NCBI GenBank assembly: GCA_964399625.1
Contig: CAYNSB010000007.1
Location: 24,210 to 88,209 of the forward strand
Origin: CAYNSB01 sp964399625
GTDB lineage: Bacteria; Planctomycetota; Phycisphaerae; Phycisphaerales; UBA1924
DNA: 64,000 bases
Direction of reading: 5' to 3'
Under the pieces are notes generated by a model, which was not told the origin of the DNA, searched no databases, and saw only the letters and a list, made by a program, of their open reading frames with translations. Below are positions 42,549 through 50,226 of the stretch, piece after piece; positions within the stretch are counted from its first letter, which is position 1; every line of letters starts with the position of its first letter. The translations under genes and the position numbers were made by a program.

Positions 42549-45413
42549 ATGCCCGACCCACGCGACACGCCCGCGATGCGCCAGTACGCCCGCTTCAAGC
42601 AGCGGCATCCGGACTGCATTCTGCTGTTCCGGATGGGCGACTTCTACGAGACGTTCGACGATGACGCCGTGACGGTCCACAAGGCCCTTGGGCTCACGCT
42701 TACGAAGCGCACCGAGGGCATCCCCATGGCCGGGATCCCCTACCACCAGCTCGACAACTATGTCCGGCGCCTGATCGCTCAGGACTTCCGCGTTGCCATC
42801 GCCGACCAGATCCAGGACCCCAAGGACGCCAAGGGCATCGTCGAGCGCGCGGTGACCCGCGTGCTCACGCCCGGCACGCTCGTGGACGAGGCTCTTCTGG
42901 ACGACGCCCGCACCGCCACCCTCGCCGCGGTCGCGCCCGTCGATCTCCGCGCCGCGATCTCCGGATCACCATCGCTGGGCGTTGCGATCGTTGAGCTTTC
43001 CACCGGCGTTCTGACCGTCCTGGAGTGCGATGCGTCCCGCCTTGGCGACGAACTCGCATCGCACGGCGTGCGCGAGCTTCTCCACCCGGAGCTCTCCCCG
43101 GGCGCCCCGCTGCCTCCTGCGATCGCGCACGCCGCCCAAGCACTTGAACTCTCGTGCACGCCGCGCCCCGCGTGGCACTTTCGCAAGAGCGAGGCGCTGC
43201 AGGCGTTGCTCGAGCAGTACCAGGTGCGCACGCTCCGCGGCTTTGGGCTCCGCGACGACGAGCCCGCGGCGATCGCGGCGGGCGCCCTTGTTCGATACCT
43301 CCGCGAGACACAGGCTCCCACGGATGAGGCGGGCGGCGCGCCCGCCGCGAATGTCGGCTCCAGCCGAGCCGCGGTGCTAGCGCGCCGGCCCACGCTCGCC
43401 CACCTCCGCCCGCCGCGTCGCGTCGATCCCGCGGGCGTGCTCGTGCTCGACGCGGTCAGCCTTCGAGCCCTGGAGGTCGAGCGGACGCTGCGGGCGCGGG
43501 AGTCCTTCGAGGGGCGGGGCGATGGCTCGCTCGTCTCGCTTTTCCATGGGGCACACGGGTGCGTCACGCCCATGGGCAAGCGACTCGTGCGCGACTGGCT
43601 CTGTCGCCCCCTCGCCGATCTGGACGGGATCCGCGCCCGCCATCGGTGCGTGGGCGCGCTCGTGAGCGATCGCACGCTCGCCGAGAAGCTTCGCGAATCG
43701 ATCGACGGCGTGCAGGACGTGTCGCGCATCGCCGGGCGCATCGCGCTGGGGCGTGCCACGCCCCGGGACGTGGTCGCCCTGGGCCACTCGCTCTCTCGCA
43801 TCGATGCCGTCGCGCGCGTGCTCGAGGGCTCTGCCCCATTCGCCGAGGCCCGCGCCGATCTTGTCGCGATCCATGAGTCCCTCGCGGCGCTCGCCGGCGC
43901 CATCCTCGCCCAGTGCGTGGAGGCCCCGCCGGCGCACCTGCGCGAGGGAGGCTTGTTCAAGGATGGATTCGACGGCGAGCTTGACGAGGCCCGCACGCTG
44001 CAGAAGGACGCGGGCGCGTGGCTCGCGCAGTACCAGGCGCGCCTGCTCGCCGAGCACGCCCTGCCCGGGCTCAAGGTCGGGTACAACTCGGTCTTCGGGT
44101 ACTACATCGAGCTCACCGCGTCCCAGGCGCGTTCGGCGCCTCCCGTCTTCGCCCGCAAGCAGACGCTCAAGAACGCCGAACGCTACACGACGCCCGAGCT
44201 CAAGGAGTTCGAGCACAAGGTGACCACCGCCCAGGCCCGAGCGGTGGCGCGCGAACTGTCCCTGTTCGACGCGTTGTGCGCCCGCGCCAGCCAGCATCTG
44301 GACACGATGACGCGATTCGCCGATCGGATCGCGTCGCTCGACGTCCTGCTGTGCTTCTCTCGTCGGGCGCACAGGAAGGGCTGGTGCGCGCCCGAGATGT
44401 CCGAGCACGCGGTGCTCGACATCGAGCAGGGACGCCACCCCGTTCTCGAAGAGGGGCTCGCCGATCGATTCGTCCCCAACGATCTCGCCCTTGGCGTGGC
44501 GGGCGCGGGCGACGACGGCAGGAGCGAAGCGAGGGCGCGTCTGGCCCTGATCACCGGCCCGAACATGGCCGGCAAGAGCACATTCATCCGCCAGAACGCC
44601 CTGCTCGTCCTCCTGGCCCACGCGGGCTCGTTTGTCCCCGCGGCCCGTGCGACCATCGGGCTCACGGACCGCATCTTCACACGCGTCGGCGCCGACGATG
44701 CGCTCCACAGCGGGCAGTCCACCTTCATGGTGGAGATGACCGAGACCGCCACGATCCTCAACAACGCGACCTCGCGCAGCCTCATCATCCTGGACGAGAT
44801 CGGACGCGGCACGTCAACCCTCGACGGGCTCTCGCTCGCCTGGGCCATCGCCGAGTTCCTCGCCAAGGGAAGAGACGAGCAGAGGAAGAAGCCTCGCGAG
44901 GCGGACGCGCCGCACGAGAACAACGGCCCCCCCGCTTCGCCCGCTCCGCGTTCGGACTCATTGTCGCCCCCGCGCACGCTCTTTGCCACGCACTACCACG
45001 AATTGACCGACCTCGAGGAACTCCTCCCCGGGCGCGTGCGCAACCTCCACGTCTCGGTCCGCGAGTGGGGCGAGCAGATCGTCTTCCTGCATCGCATCCT
45101 TCCCGGACGCACGAGCCAGAGCTACGGCGTGCACGTCGCCAAGCTCGCGGGCATTCCGGCTCCCGTCATCAATCGCGCACGCGAGGTTCTGGGGGCGCTC
45201 TCGGTGCAGCACGCGGGGCACGCGCCGTCCGCGATCCAGACCGCCGGCAAGAAGAAGCCCAAGGACACGCCCGCCGACGGCACGGGATCGCTCTTCGCGA
45301 CGCCCGATCACCCTGTCATTCAGGAGCTGCGCGAGCTCAAGCTTGAGTCCCTCTCGCCGCTGGACGCGTTCGATGCGCTGCGCCGCCTGCGCGAGCGCAC
45401 TCGCACGCCCTGA
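42549..45413 (+). CDS. mutS: DNA mismatch repair protein MutS
   Basis: A 954-residue mismatch-recognition ATPase. The N-terminal mismatch-binding motif is RMGDFYETFDDDA (Phe-x-Glu, about residues 32-42). The connector, lever and clamp domains follow (SVFGYYIELTASQ, LKNAERYTTPELKEFE). The ATPase domain holds Walker A ITGPNMAGKSTFIRQ, GQSTFMVEMTETATILNNAT (signature), and Walker B LIILDEIGRGTSTLDG. A non-conserved, charged insertion of about 35 residues (AKGRDEQRKKPREADAPHEN and on) sits between Walker B and the FATHYHEL switch. The ATG at 42549 begins the family-aligned PAMRQYARFK region. No mutL nearby. Convergent with the next gene, 28 bp apart. Confidence 0.97.
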   Translation: MPDPRDTPAMRQYARFKQRHPDCILLFRMGDFYETFDDDAVTVHKALGLTLTKRTEGIPMAGIPYHQLDNYVRRLIAQDFRVAIADQIQDPKDAKGIVERAVTRVLTPGTLVDEALLDDARTATLAAVAPVDLRAAISGSPSLGVAIVELSTGVLTVLECDASRLGDELASHGVRELLHPELSPGAPLPPAIAHAAQALELSCTPRPAWHFRKSEALQALLEQYQVRTLRGFGLRDDEPAAIAAGALVRYLRETQAPTDEAGGAPAANVGSSRAAVLARRPTLAHLRPPRRVDPAGVLVLDAVSLRALEVERTLRARESFEGRGDGSLVSLFHGAHGCVTPMGKRLVRDWLCRPLADLDGIRARHRCVGALVSDRTLAEKLRESIDGVQDVSRIAGRIALGRATPRDVVALGHSLSRIDAVARVLEGSAPFAEARADLVAIHESLAALAGAILAQCVEAPPAHLREGGLFKDGFDGELDEARTLQKDAGAWLAQYQARLLAEHALPGLKVGYNSVFGYYIELTASQARSAPPVFARKQTLKNAERYTTPELKEFEHKVTTAQARAVARELSLFDALCARASQHLDTMTRFADRIASLDVLLCFSRRAHRKGWCAPEMSEHAVLDIEQGRHPVLEEGLADRFVPNDLALGVAGAGDDGRSEARARLALITGPNMAGKSTFIRQNALLVLLAHAGSFVPAARATIGLTDRIFTRVGADDALHSGQSTFMVEMTETATILNNATSRSLIILDEIGRGTSTLDGLSLAWAIAEFLAKGRDEQRKKPREADAPHENNGPPASPAPRSDSLSPPRTLFATHYHELTDLEELLPGRVRNLHVSVREWGEQIVFLHRILPGRTSQSYGVHVAKLAGIPAPVINRAREVLGALSVQHAGHAPSAIQTAGKKKPKDTPADGTGSLFATPDHPVIQELRELKLESLSPLDAFDALRRLRERTRTP

Positions 45414-45441
45414 CCGCCCGCACTTCCAATGCGCGCTGCCC

Positions 45442-47121
45442 TCAAGGACATCCCGCGCGGAACGCCGCAAGAAAGCACACAAAGTCCGCGGCGCTGAGCG
45501 TGGGCGAGCCCGTGCTCCCATCGCAGTTCGCGCCCGACTCGCCCGCGCGGAACTTCGCGAGAAAGCACACGAAATCCGCGGCGCTGAGCGCCGGTGTGCC
45601 GGTGCTTCCGTCGCAGTTCGCGTAGCAGGAGAGCGGGTGGTAGTACACGCGCCCGACAAACGCCCGCCCGGGCGTTGTCGTGCCCGAGAACGCCGGCGCG
45701 GCCTTGTCGCAGTTGGACGAGAGCAACAGATCCGCGTTCGAGAGCGTGCGCGGGCCCGCGAGCGATCGCATCGTGCCCCCGGACTCCACGGACACGTACA
45801 ACCCGTAGGTCTGCCCGCCCACCAGGCGCAGGCCACGCACGCGCACGGGTGCGGCGTTACCCGCACCGGGCGACACCACCGCGACGTCCGTGCCCGCCAC
45901 GCTCCATCCAGCGCTCGTGGACTCGAAGCCCACGCTCGAGCCCACGCGATACCGAAGCGTCACGACGTTGCCCGCCCCCGCGCTCGCCAGAACCACGTCC
46001 ACGCCGTCGAACTCGATGTCCCTCGCCGGTGTGAGGTCGAACATCGTCCCGCTCGCTCCCCCATCGCTCGCGAGCGAAGCGTCGAGACAGCGCACGCTCG
46101 CGCCGGGCGCCACGAGCACGGCTCCGTTCCACAATCGCCCCGCAAACACGCTCGAGAACGCCGGGCTGCCCTGCCCCGTGCCCCCGACGATCTGCAGCCC
46201 GTGCGCGCCGTACGTGCCGCCGCCGGGCGTGGTCTGAAGGAACGTCGTGCCCGTGAAACTCGCCAGATCGATGTAGATGCCCACGTTCTGCCCGGGCGCA
46301 AGCTCGAGTCCGCCCACGCGCACGCGCGTCGGCTGATTGAGCCCGGCGCTCACGACGTTGGGATCGATGCCCAGCAGCGTCCAGGCGCCGGGCGTTGATT
46401 CGAAGCCAACCGCCGTGCCCGGGCGCTGGTACACCGCGATCGTCTGGCGCGAGCCGAGGTTGTCGAGGTTCACGTCGAAGCCCGTGATCGTCAGCGCGTC
46501 GCTCGCCTTCACGTCGAACGTCACGCCGCGGCTGCTCAGGAGCCCGAAGTATGTGGTGCTCTCGGGCACGCACGAGGCGGTGGGCTTGTACGCCACGCGT
46601 CCGTTCCACATCACCCCGGGCGTGCTTGATGAGAACGCCGGCGAGCCCTGCGCGGAGTTGGGCGTGAGCGTGAGATCCGCGTTGGCGAAGGGCGTCGTCC
46701 CGGGCGTGGCGCCCAGGATGTTGCCGCTCCCCGCCGAGGACGACGCGACATCCAGGTAGAACCCGGGCGAGCTTCCCGGCGCAAGCTCGACACCGGCGAA
46801 ACGAGCACGCGACGCCAGCCCCGCCCCAGAGGAAAGAACGCCCGAGTCCGTTCCGAGCGACAGCCACGCGGCCGGATTCGTCTCCTGACCACCGATGCCC
46901 GCGGGCCTGTAGTAGCACGCGATGGCGTTCGTGCTCCCGACGGCAGCGATGTTCAGATCGAATCCCACGAGCGTGATCGGACGCTGCGCCGAGAGCGTGA
47001 ACGTGTTCCCGGCGACACTCTGCCCGCCGGCAAACGTTGTCGTGAGCGTCTGGGCGCCCGCGAGCGAGGCGAGCACGCCCATCGTCGCTCCTGACCACAT
47101 CGCCCGCTCCGTCGCTCGCAT
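45442..47121 (-). CDS. Secreted repeat protein with two C-terminal dockerin-like modules
   Basis: A 559-residue exported protein. Signal peptide at about 1-22 (MWSGATMGVLASLAGAQ, cleavage after GAQ). The body consists of three related beta-rich units of roughly 150-160 residues, each with a pattern such as FDLNIAAVGSTNAIACYYRP, FDVNLDNLGSRQTIAVYQRP and VDVVLASAGAGNVVTLRYRV, then ELAPG or GLRLVGGQ...Y-LYV. The C terminus has two NCDGS-x4-LSAADF-x-CFL-x2-FRAG units, as in the metalloprotease at 21444. No catalytic motif is visible; the units resemble adhesion or carbohydrate-binding beta-sandwiches. The ATG at 47121 gives the signal peptide, with AGAGGG upstream. Function unknown. Confidence 0.78.
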   Translation of the reverse strand: MRATERAMWSGATMGVLASLAGAQTLTTTFAGGQSVAGNTFTLSAQRPITLVGFDLNIAAVGSTNAIACYYRPAGIGGQETNPAAWLSLGTDSGVLSSGAGLASRARFAGVELAPGSSPGFYLDVASSSAGSGNILGATPGTTPFANADLTLTPNSAQGSPAFSSSTPGVMWNGRVAYKPTASCVPESTTYFGLLSSRGVTFDVKASDALTITGFDVNLDNLGSRQTIAVYQRPGTAVGFESTPGAWTLLGIDPNVVSAGLNQPTRVRVGGLELAPGQNVGIYIDLASFTGTTFLQTTPGGGTYGAHGLQIVGGTGQGSPAFSSVFAGRLWNGAVLVAPGASVRCLDASLASDGGASGTMFDLTPARDIEFDGVDVVLASAGAGNVVTLRYRVGSSVGFESTSAGWSVAGTDVAVVSPGAGNAAPVRVRGLRLVGGQTYGLYVSVESGGTMRSLAGPRTLSNADLLLSSNCDKAAPAFSGTTTPGRAFVGRVYYHPLSCYANCDGSTGTPALSAADFVCFLAKFRAGESGANCDGSTGSPTLSAADFVCFLAAFRAGCP

Positions 47122-47290
47122 TGCGCCCTCTTTGCTCGCGGACTTGTCGCCTCGCCGCCGCGTCGGCCCCACGTGGAACACGGGAGTGTAGAGCCGCTGA
47201 ATGGGACCGCCCCCGTGCACGATGCCGCGTGCATGCTCGGCGTGGAAGCTGGCCTTGGTGGTGGTCGGAGGACCGGGTCACCCCTCGCGC

Positions 47291-47318
47291 TTGACATCAT
47301 CATACCATCTGGTATATT
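47291..47318 (+). promoter_or_regulatory. Sigma-70-type promoter of the ArsR-family gene
   Basis: TTGACA (47291-47296), 16 nt, TATATT (47313-47318): the closest match to consensus in the window. Transcription would start near 47325, that is, at the ATG (47326) itself, implying a leaderless mRNA. No Shine-Dalgarno is present. Confidence 0.7.
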
Positions 47319-47331
47319 AAACCATATGGTA
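47303..47331 (+). promoter_or_regulatory. Paired palindromic operator, likely for ArsR-family autoregulation
   Basis: TACCATCTGGTA (47303-47314) and the perfect palindrome ACCATATGGT (47321-47330) share the half-site ACCA/TGGT. Centres are about 17 bp apart. The first overlaps the spacer and -10; the second covers the predicted start site and the ATG. Binding of a dimeric winged-helix repressor here would block RNA polymerase. Confidence 0.6.
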
Positions 47332-47700
47332 CGACAACAGTCGCCAGAACTGGACCTCGTCTTTCACGCGCTAGCCCATCCCGCGCGACGCTCGATCATT
47401 CTTCAACTCTCCGATGGCGAGCGCAACCTCAGCGCGCTCGCCTCGCCCCTGAAGATGACCTTTCCGGCCGCGAGCAAGCACGTGCGTGTGCTCGAGCGCG
47501 CACGCCTTGTGCGCCGACGCATCGTCGGGCGCGAGCACGTGTGCCGCCTCCACGCCACCCCTCTGAAGGAAGCGACGCGATGGACGGAGCAGTTCCGCCG
47601 ACTCTGGGAGGAACGCTTCCAGGCACTCGACACGCTGCTTGAAGAGATGAAATCAGAGGAAGCACGGGCAGAGGAGCGCCCGCGCTCCCGCCGCCGCTGA
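47326..47700 (+). CDS. ArsR-family winged-helix transcriptional regulator
   Basis: A 124-residue dimeric repressor-type protein. DLVFHALAHPARRSIILQLS (about 9-28) is the classical start of an ArsR winged helix; recognition helix lies in TFPAASKHVRVLERARLV (about 44-61), wing in RRRIVGREHVCRLHA. The metal-sensing ELCVCDL-type Cys pair is absent, so it is not a metal sensor of the ArsR/SmtB type. Such regulators commonly precede SRPBCC/AHSA1 genes, as here, 46 bp downstream. The ATG at 47326 lies inside a palindrome and is expected to be the 5' end of the mRNA. Autoregulation is inferred from the operator; the ligand is unknown. Confidence 0.88.
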   Translation: MVRQQSPELDLVFHALAHPARRSIILQLSDGERNLSALASPLKMTFPAASKHVRVLERARLVRRRIVGREHVCRLHATPLKEATRWTEQFRRLWEERFQALDTLLEEMKSEEARAEERPRSRRR

Positions 47701-47746
47701 ACGCCGACGATCACACCGCTCTGTCACCCGCACACAGGATCACACG

Positions 47747-48244
47747 ATGAACGCCCCCTCCACGGGACTGCAGATCACGACCCCCACGGACACCACCATC
47801 GTCCTCAGCCGCACGTTCAACGCACCCCGCCGGCTCGTGTGGGAGGCGATGTCCACTCCGGACCGGATGCGGCGCTGGATGCTTCCGCCTCCAGGGTGGA
47901 CTCTGAAGGTTTGCGAGTGCGACCCGCGCGTTGCCGGCGTCCTTCGCCTGGCGTGGAAGAGCCCGGAAGCCGATCCGGTCGTCACGCTGTACGGCGTCTT
48001 CACGGAGGCACGCCTGCACGAACGCCTCGTCCACACCGAGACGATGGTGCTCGGATCGGGCGAGCTCATCGGCTCGCAGGTGGAGACGCACGAGTTTGCC
48101 GAAAGGAACGGCGTCACCACCCTGCGCATCACGCAGGTCTACGTCACGAAGGAGGCGAGAGACGGTGCGCTCTCCTCGGGCATGGATCAGGGGATGGAGG
48201 CCGGGTTCAAGCAGCTCGACGCCTTGCTGGCGCAGTCCGCGTAA
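47747..48244 (+). CDS. SRPBCC (AHSA1-like) domain protein
   Basis: A 165-residue START/Bet v1-like protein. The AHSA1 hallmarks are LSRTFNAPRRLVWEAMSTPD (first strand and helix), RRWMLPPPGWTLKVCECDPR, then GVFTEARLHERLVHTE and the long C-terminal helix GMDQGMEAGFKQLDALLAQS. The fold binds hydrophobic small molecules; bacterial members have no shared enzymatic activity. It is encoded 46 bp after the ArsR-type regulator, so the two probably form a ligand-responsive pair. The ATG at 47747 is preceded by AGGAT. Ligand not predictable. Confidence 0.85.
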   Translation: MNAPSTGLQITTPTDTTIVLSRTFNAPRRLVWEAMSTPDRMRRWMLPPPGWTLKVCECDPRVAGVLRLAWKSPEADPVVTLYGVFTEARLHERLVHTETMVLGSGELIGSQVETHEFAERNGVTTLRITQVYVTKEARDGALSSGMDQGMEAGFKQLDALLAQSA

Positions 48245-48363
48245 GTACGGCCTTTCGACGTTCGCAGCACGCGTCCACTCTGTAGCAAGCGCCATTCCAC
48301 GACCGCGTTTGCAATCGGCGTGGTGTTGATCCCACTCCTTGACCCTTACCGGAGACCTACGCC

Positions 48364-48879
48364 ATGAGCCCATCACCGCGAAGCGCTCCACACCAGTCCG
48401 CGGCAGAACGACGCGCGGCCGAGGCTCAGACTCGCACGCTGATCGCCAGATTCGCCCCTCGCCAGGCCCGCCGCGTGGCCGCTCTACGGCGTCGGCTACA
48501 TAGCCCACTGCCCACCGCCCATGAACTGGTGTACGAGTATCGCTCGTGGTTTGTCATCAGCTACTCGCCCAGCGAAAGGGGGTACGAGGGTGTGCTGGCC
48601 ATCCGCGGCGATGCGGAGGGCGTGAAGCTCTACTTCGCTTAGGGCAAGGACCTGCCCGATCCCGAGAACCTGTTGGGCGGGTCCGCACAGGCGCGATTCG
48701 TGGGCGTGGAAACGGCGTCCGCGCTCGCTCGCCCGGCCGTCGCGAGCCTCATCGAAGAAGCCATCGCACGACACCCCGTGCCCTTCGCGCGTGCGGGCCG
48801 CGGATCAGTGGTAGTCCGCTCCGCGTCACCAAAGAAGGTCGCCCGAAGCGGTCGATCGAAGAAGGCTCGCGTTTCTTGA
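48364..48879 (+). pseudogene. DUF1801-like gene interrupted by one in-frame amber codon
   Basis: The frame opens at ATG 48364 (GGAG upstream), runs 92 codons to TAG 48640-48642, then continues open in the same frame for 78 codons to TGA 48877-48879. The two halves join into one family-like protein: HELVYEYRSWFVISYSPSER, then KLYFA-stop-GKDLPDPENLLGG, ARFVGVETASAL and VASLIEEAIARH. Relatives remembered from this family read F-L-Q-G-x-x-LPDP at the break, so the TAG most simply replaces a CAG glutamine codon by one C-to-T change. Either a recent pseudogene, a sequencing error or a read-through site. Product function is unknown. Confidence 0.7.
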
Positions 48880-48942
48880 CGCGGGTCTGCTGTGACGCCC
48901 GCACGAGCGCGTCGATAGGGCCGCAACTTTGGAACATGCCAT

Positions 48943-50226
48943 TCAGGCCTTTGCCGTCGGATGCGTGCCCCGGCATTCGACCGATCGGGCGTGCCCTTCC
49001 AGATTCTCGATGCGCGCCAAAGCGATCGCATCGGCCCGAACCGCGTGCGCCGCGGACACATCGTCAACTCGGAGCCAGCTCCGCGCCCGGATGAACGAGA
49101 AGACCGAGAGCCCGGCCCTGAAGCGCGATGTGCTCCCCGTCGGCAGAACGTGATTCGGCCCCGCGCCATAGTCGCCCAAAGCCTCCGGGGTTCGGGCGCC
49201 CAGGAACACGGCACCGGCGTTGCAAACGCCGCGCGCGACGGCCTGCGGGTCAGCGGTGATGATCTCAAGGTGCTCGGGCCCAATGCGATTCGCAAGAAGG
49301 AGTGCCCCGTCGAGCGTCGCCGCGACGATCGCGAAGCCGTTGCGCAACGACGTCCGTGCGATGCTCGCTGTTGGAAGCGTCGCGAGCTGGGATTGGAGTT
49401 CTTGTTCCACCCGCGCCACGAGCGCCGCGCTGGTGGTCACGAGCATGGGCACGGCATCTTCATCGTGCTCCGCTTGCGCCAGCAGATCCGCCGCGATGAG
49501 CGTCGGATCGGCAGTGTCGTCGGCGAGAATCAGCAGTTCCGAAGGACCGGCGAGCATGTCGATCCCAACCTCGCCGGAAACCAGTTGCTTGGCCGCGGTG
49601 ACCCAGCGATTGCCCGGCCCGACGATCATGTCGCAGCGGGGCACGCCGAGCAGGCCCAGCGCCATAGCACCGATCGCCTGAACGCCGCCGATAGCAAGCA
49701 GTCCGTCGGCTCCGGCAATGGCAGCGGCGGCGAGCGTGGCGTCCGTGGGTCGGGGCGAGGCCACCCAGACCTCTCCCACACCCGCGGCACGGGCGGTCAC
49801 TGCCGTCATCAGCACAGACGAAGGCAGCGGAAATCGCCCGCCCGGCGCGTAGCACCCGGCGCTTCCAACCGCGGCGAGCGTGTGCCCGGCCTCGCCCCCC
49901 GGGATGCGAAAGGTCAGATCCCGAAGGCACGCACGCTGCGCTTCCGCAAAGGCACGGATGCGGCCCGCCGTCCGCTCCAATACTTCACGCTGGGCACGAG
50001 GCAGGCGCTCGCGCGCGCGTGCAAGATCCGCGGGCGAGTGCAGGTGCGGCTCGCCCAGGCGGATGTCGCCCAGGCGACGCGCGTGCTCCAGCGCGGCAGC
50101 ATCCCCCCGCGCCTCCAGATCTTCCAGGATGGTTCGCGCGGCGCTCAGCGTCAGGTCGTCCACCGCCCGCACGCGACGGCGCGACAGTTCGTCGTCGCGG
50201 AGAACTCGCAGAATGGGTTCGCTCAT
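48943..50226 (-). CDS. hisD: Histidinol dehydrogenase
   Basis: A 427-residue zinc enzyme performing the last two oxidations, histidinol to histidinal to histidine, with NAD. Motifs: GCYAPGGRFPLPSSVLMTA, GVQAIGAMALG, VGPGNRWVTAAKQLVSG, GIDMLAGPSELLILAD, the zinc/catalytic AEHDEDAVPMLVT, GPEHLEIIT and GAGPNHVLPTGSTSRF. Length is typical. It is the last gene of the histidine operon; its ATG (50226) overlaps the hisA-hisI-hisE stop by four bases (ATGA). In yeast the same activity is fused to HisI-HisE in His4; here it is separate but directly adjacent. Convergent with the broken gene at 48364. Confidence 0.96.
   Translation of the reverse strand: MSEPILRVLRDDELSRRRVRAVDDLTLSAARTILEDLEARGDAAALEHARRLGDIRLGEPHLHSPADLARARERLPRAQREVLERTAGRIRAFAEAQRACLRDLTFRIPGGEAGHTLAAVGSAGCYAPGGRFPLPSSVLMTAVTARAAGVGEVWVASPRPTDATLAAAAIAGADGLLAIGGVQAIGAMALGLLGVPRCDMIVGPGNRWVTAAKQLVSGEVGIDMLAGPSELLILADDTADPTLIAADLLAQAEHDEDAVPMLVTTSAALVARVEQELQSQLATLPTASIARTSLRNGFAIVAATLDGALLLANRIGPEHLEIITADPQAVARGVCNAGAVFLGARTPEALGDYGAGPNHVLPTGSTSRFRAGLSVFSFIRARSWLRVDDVSAAHAVRADAIALARIENLEGHARSVECRGTHPTAKA

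Noticed and set aside
48640..48642. Amber codon as pyrrolysine or other recoding site
   Set aside because: No pylT, pylS or recoding stem-loop is seen, and a CAG-to-TAG change explains the stop more simply.
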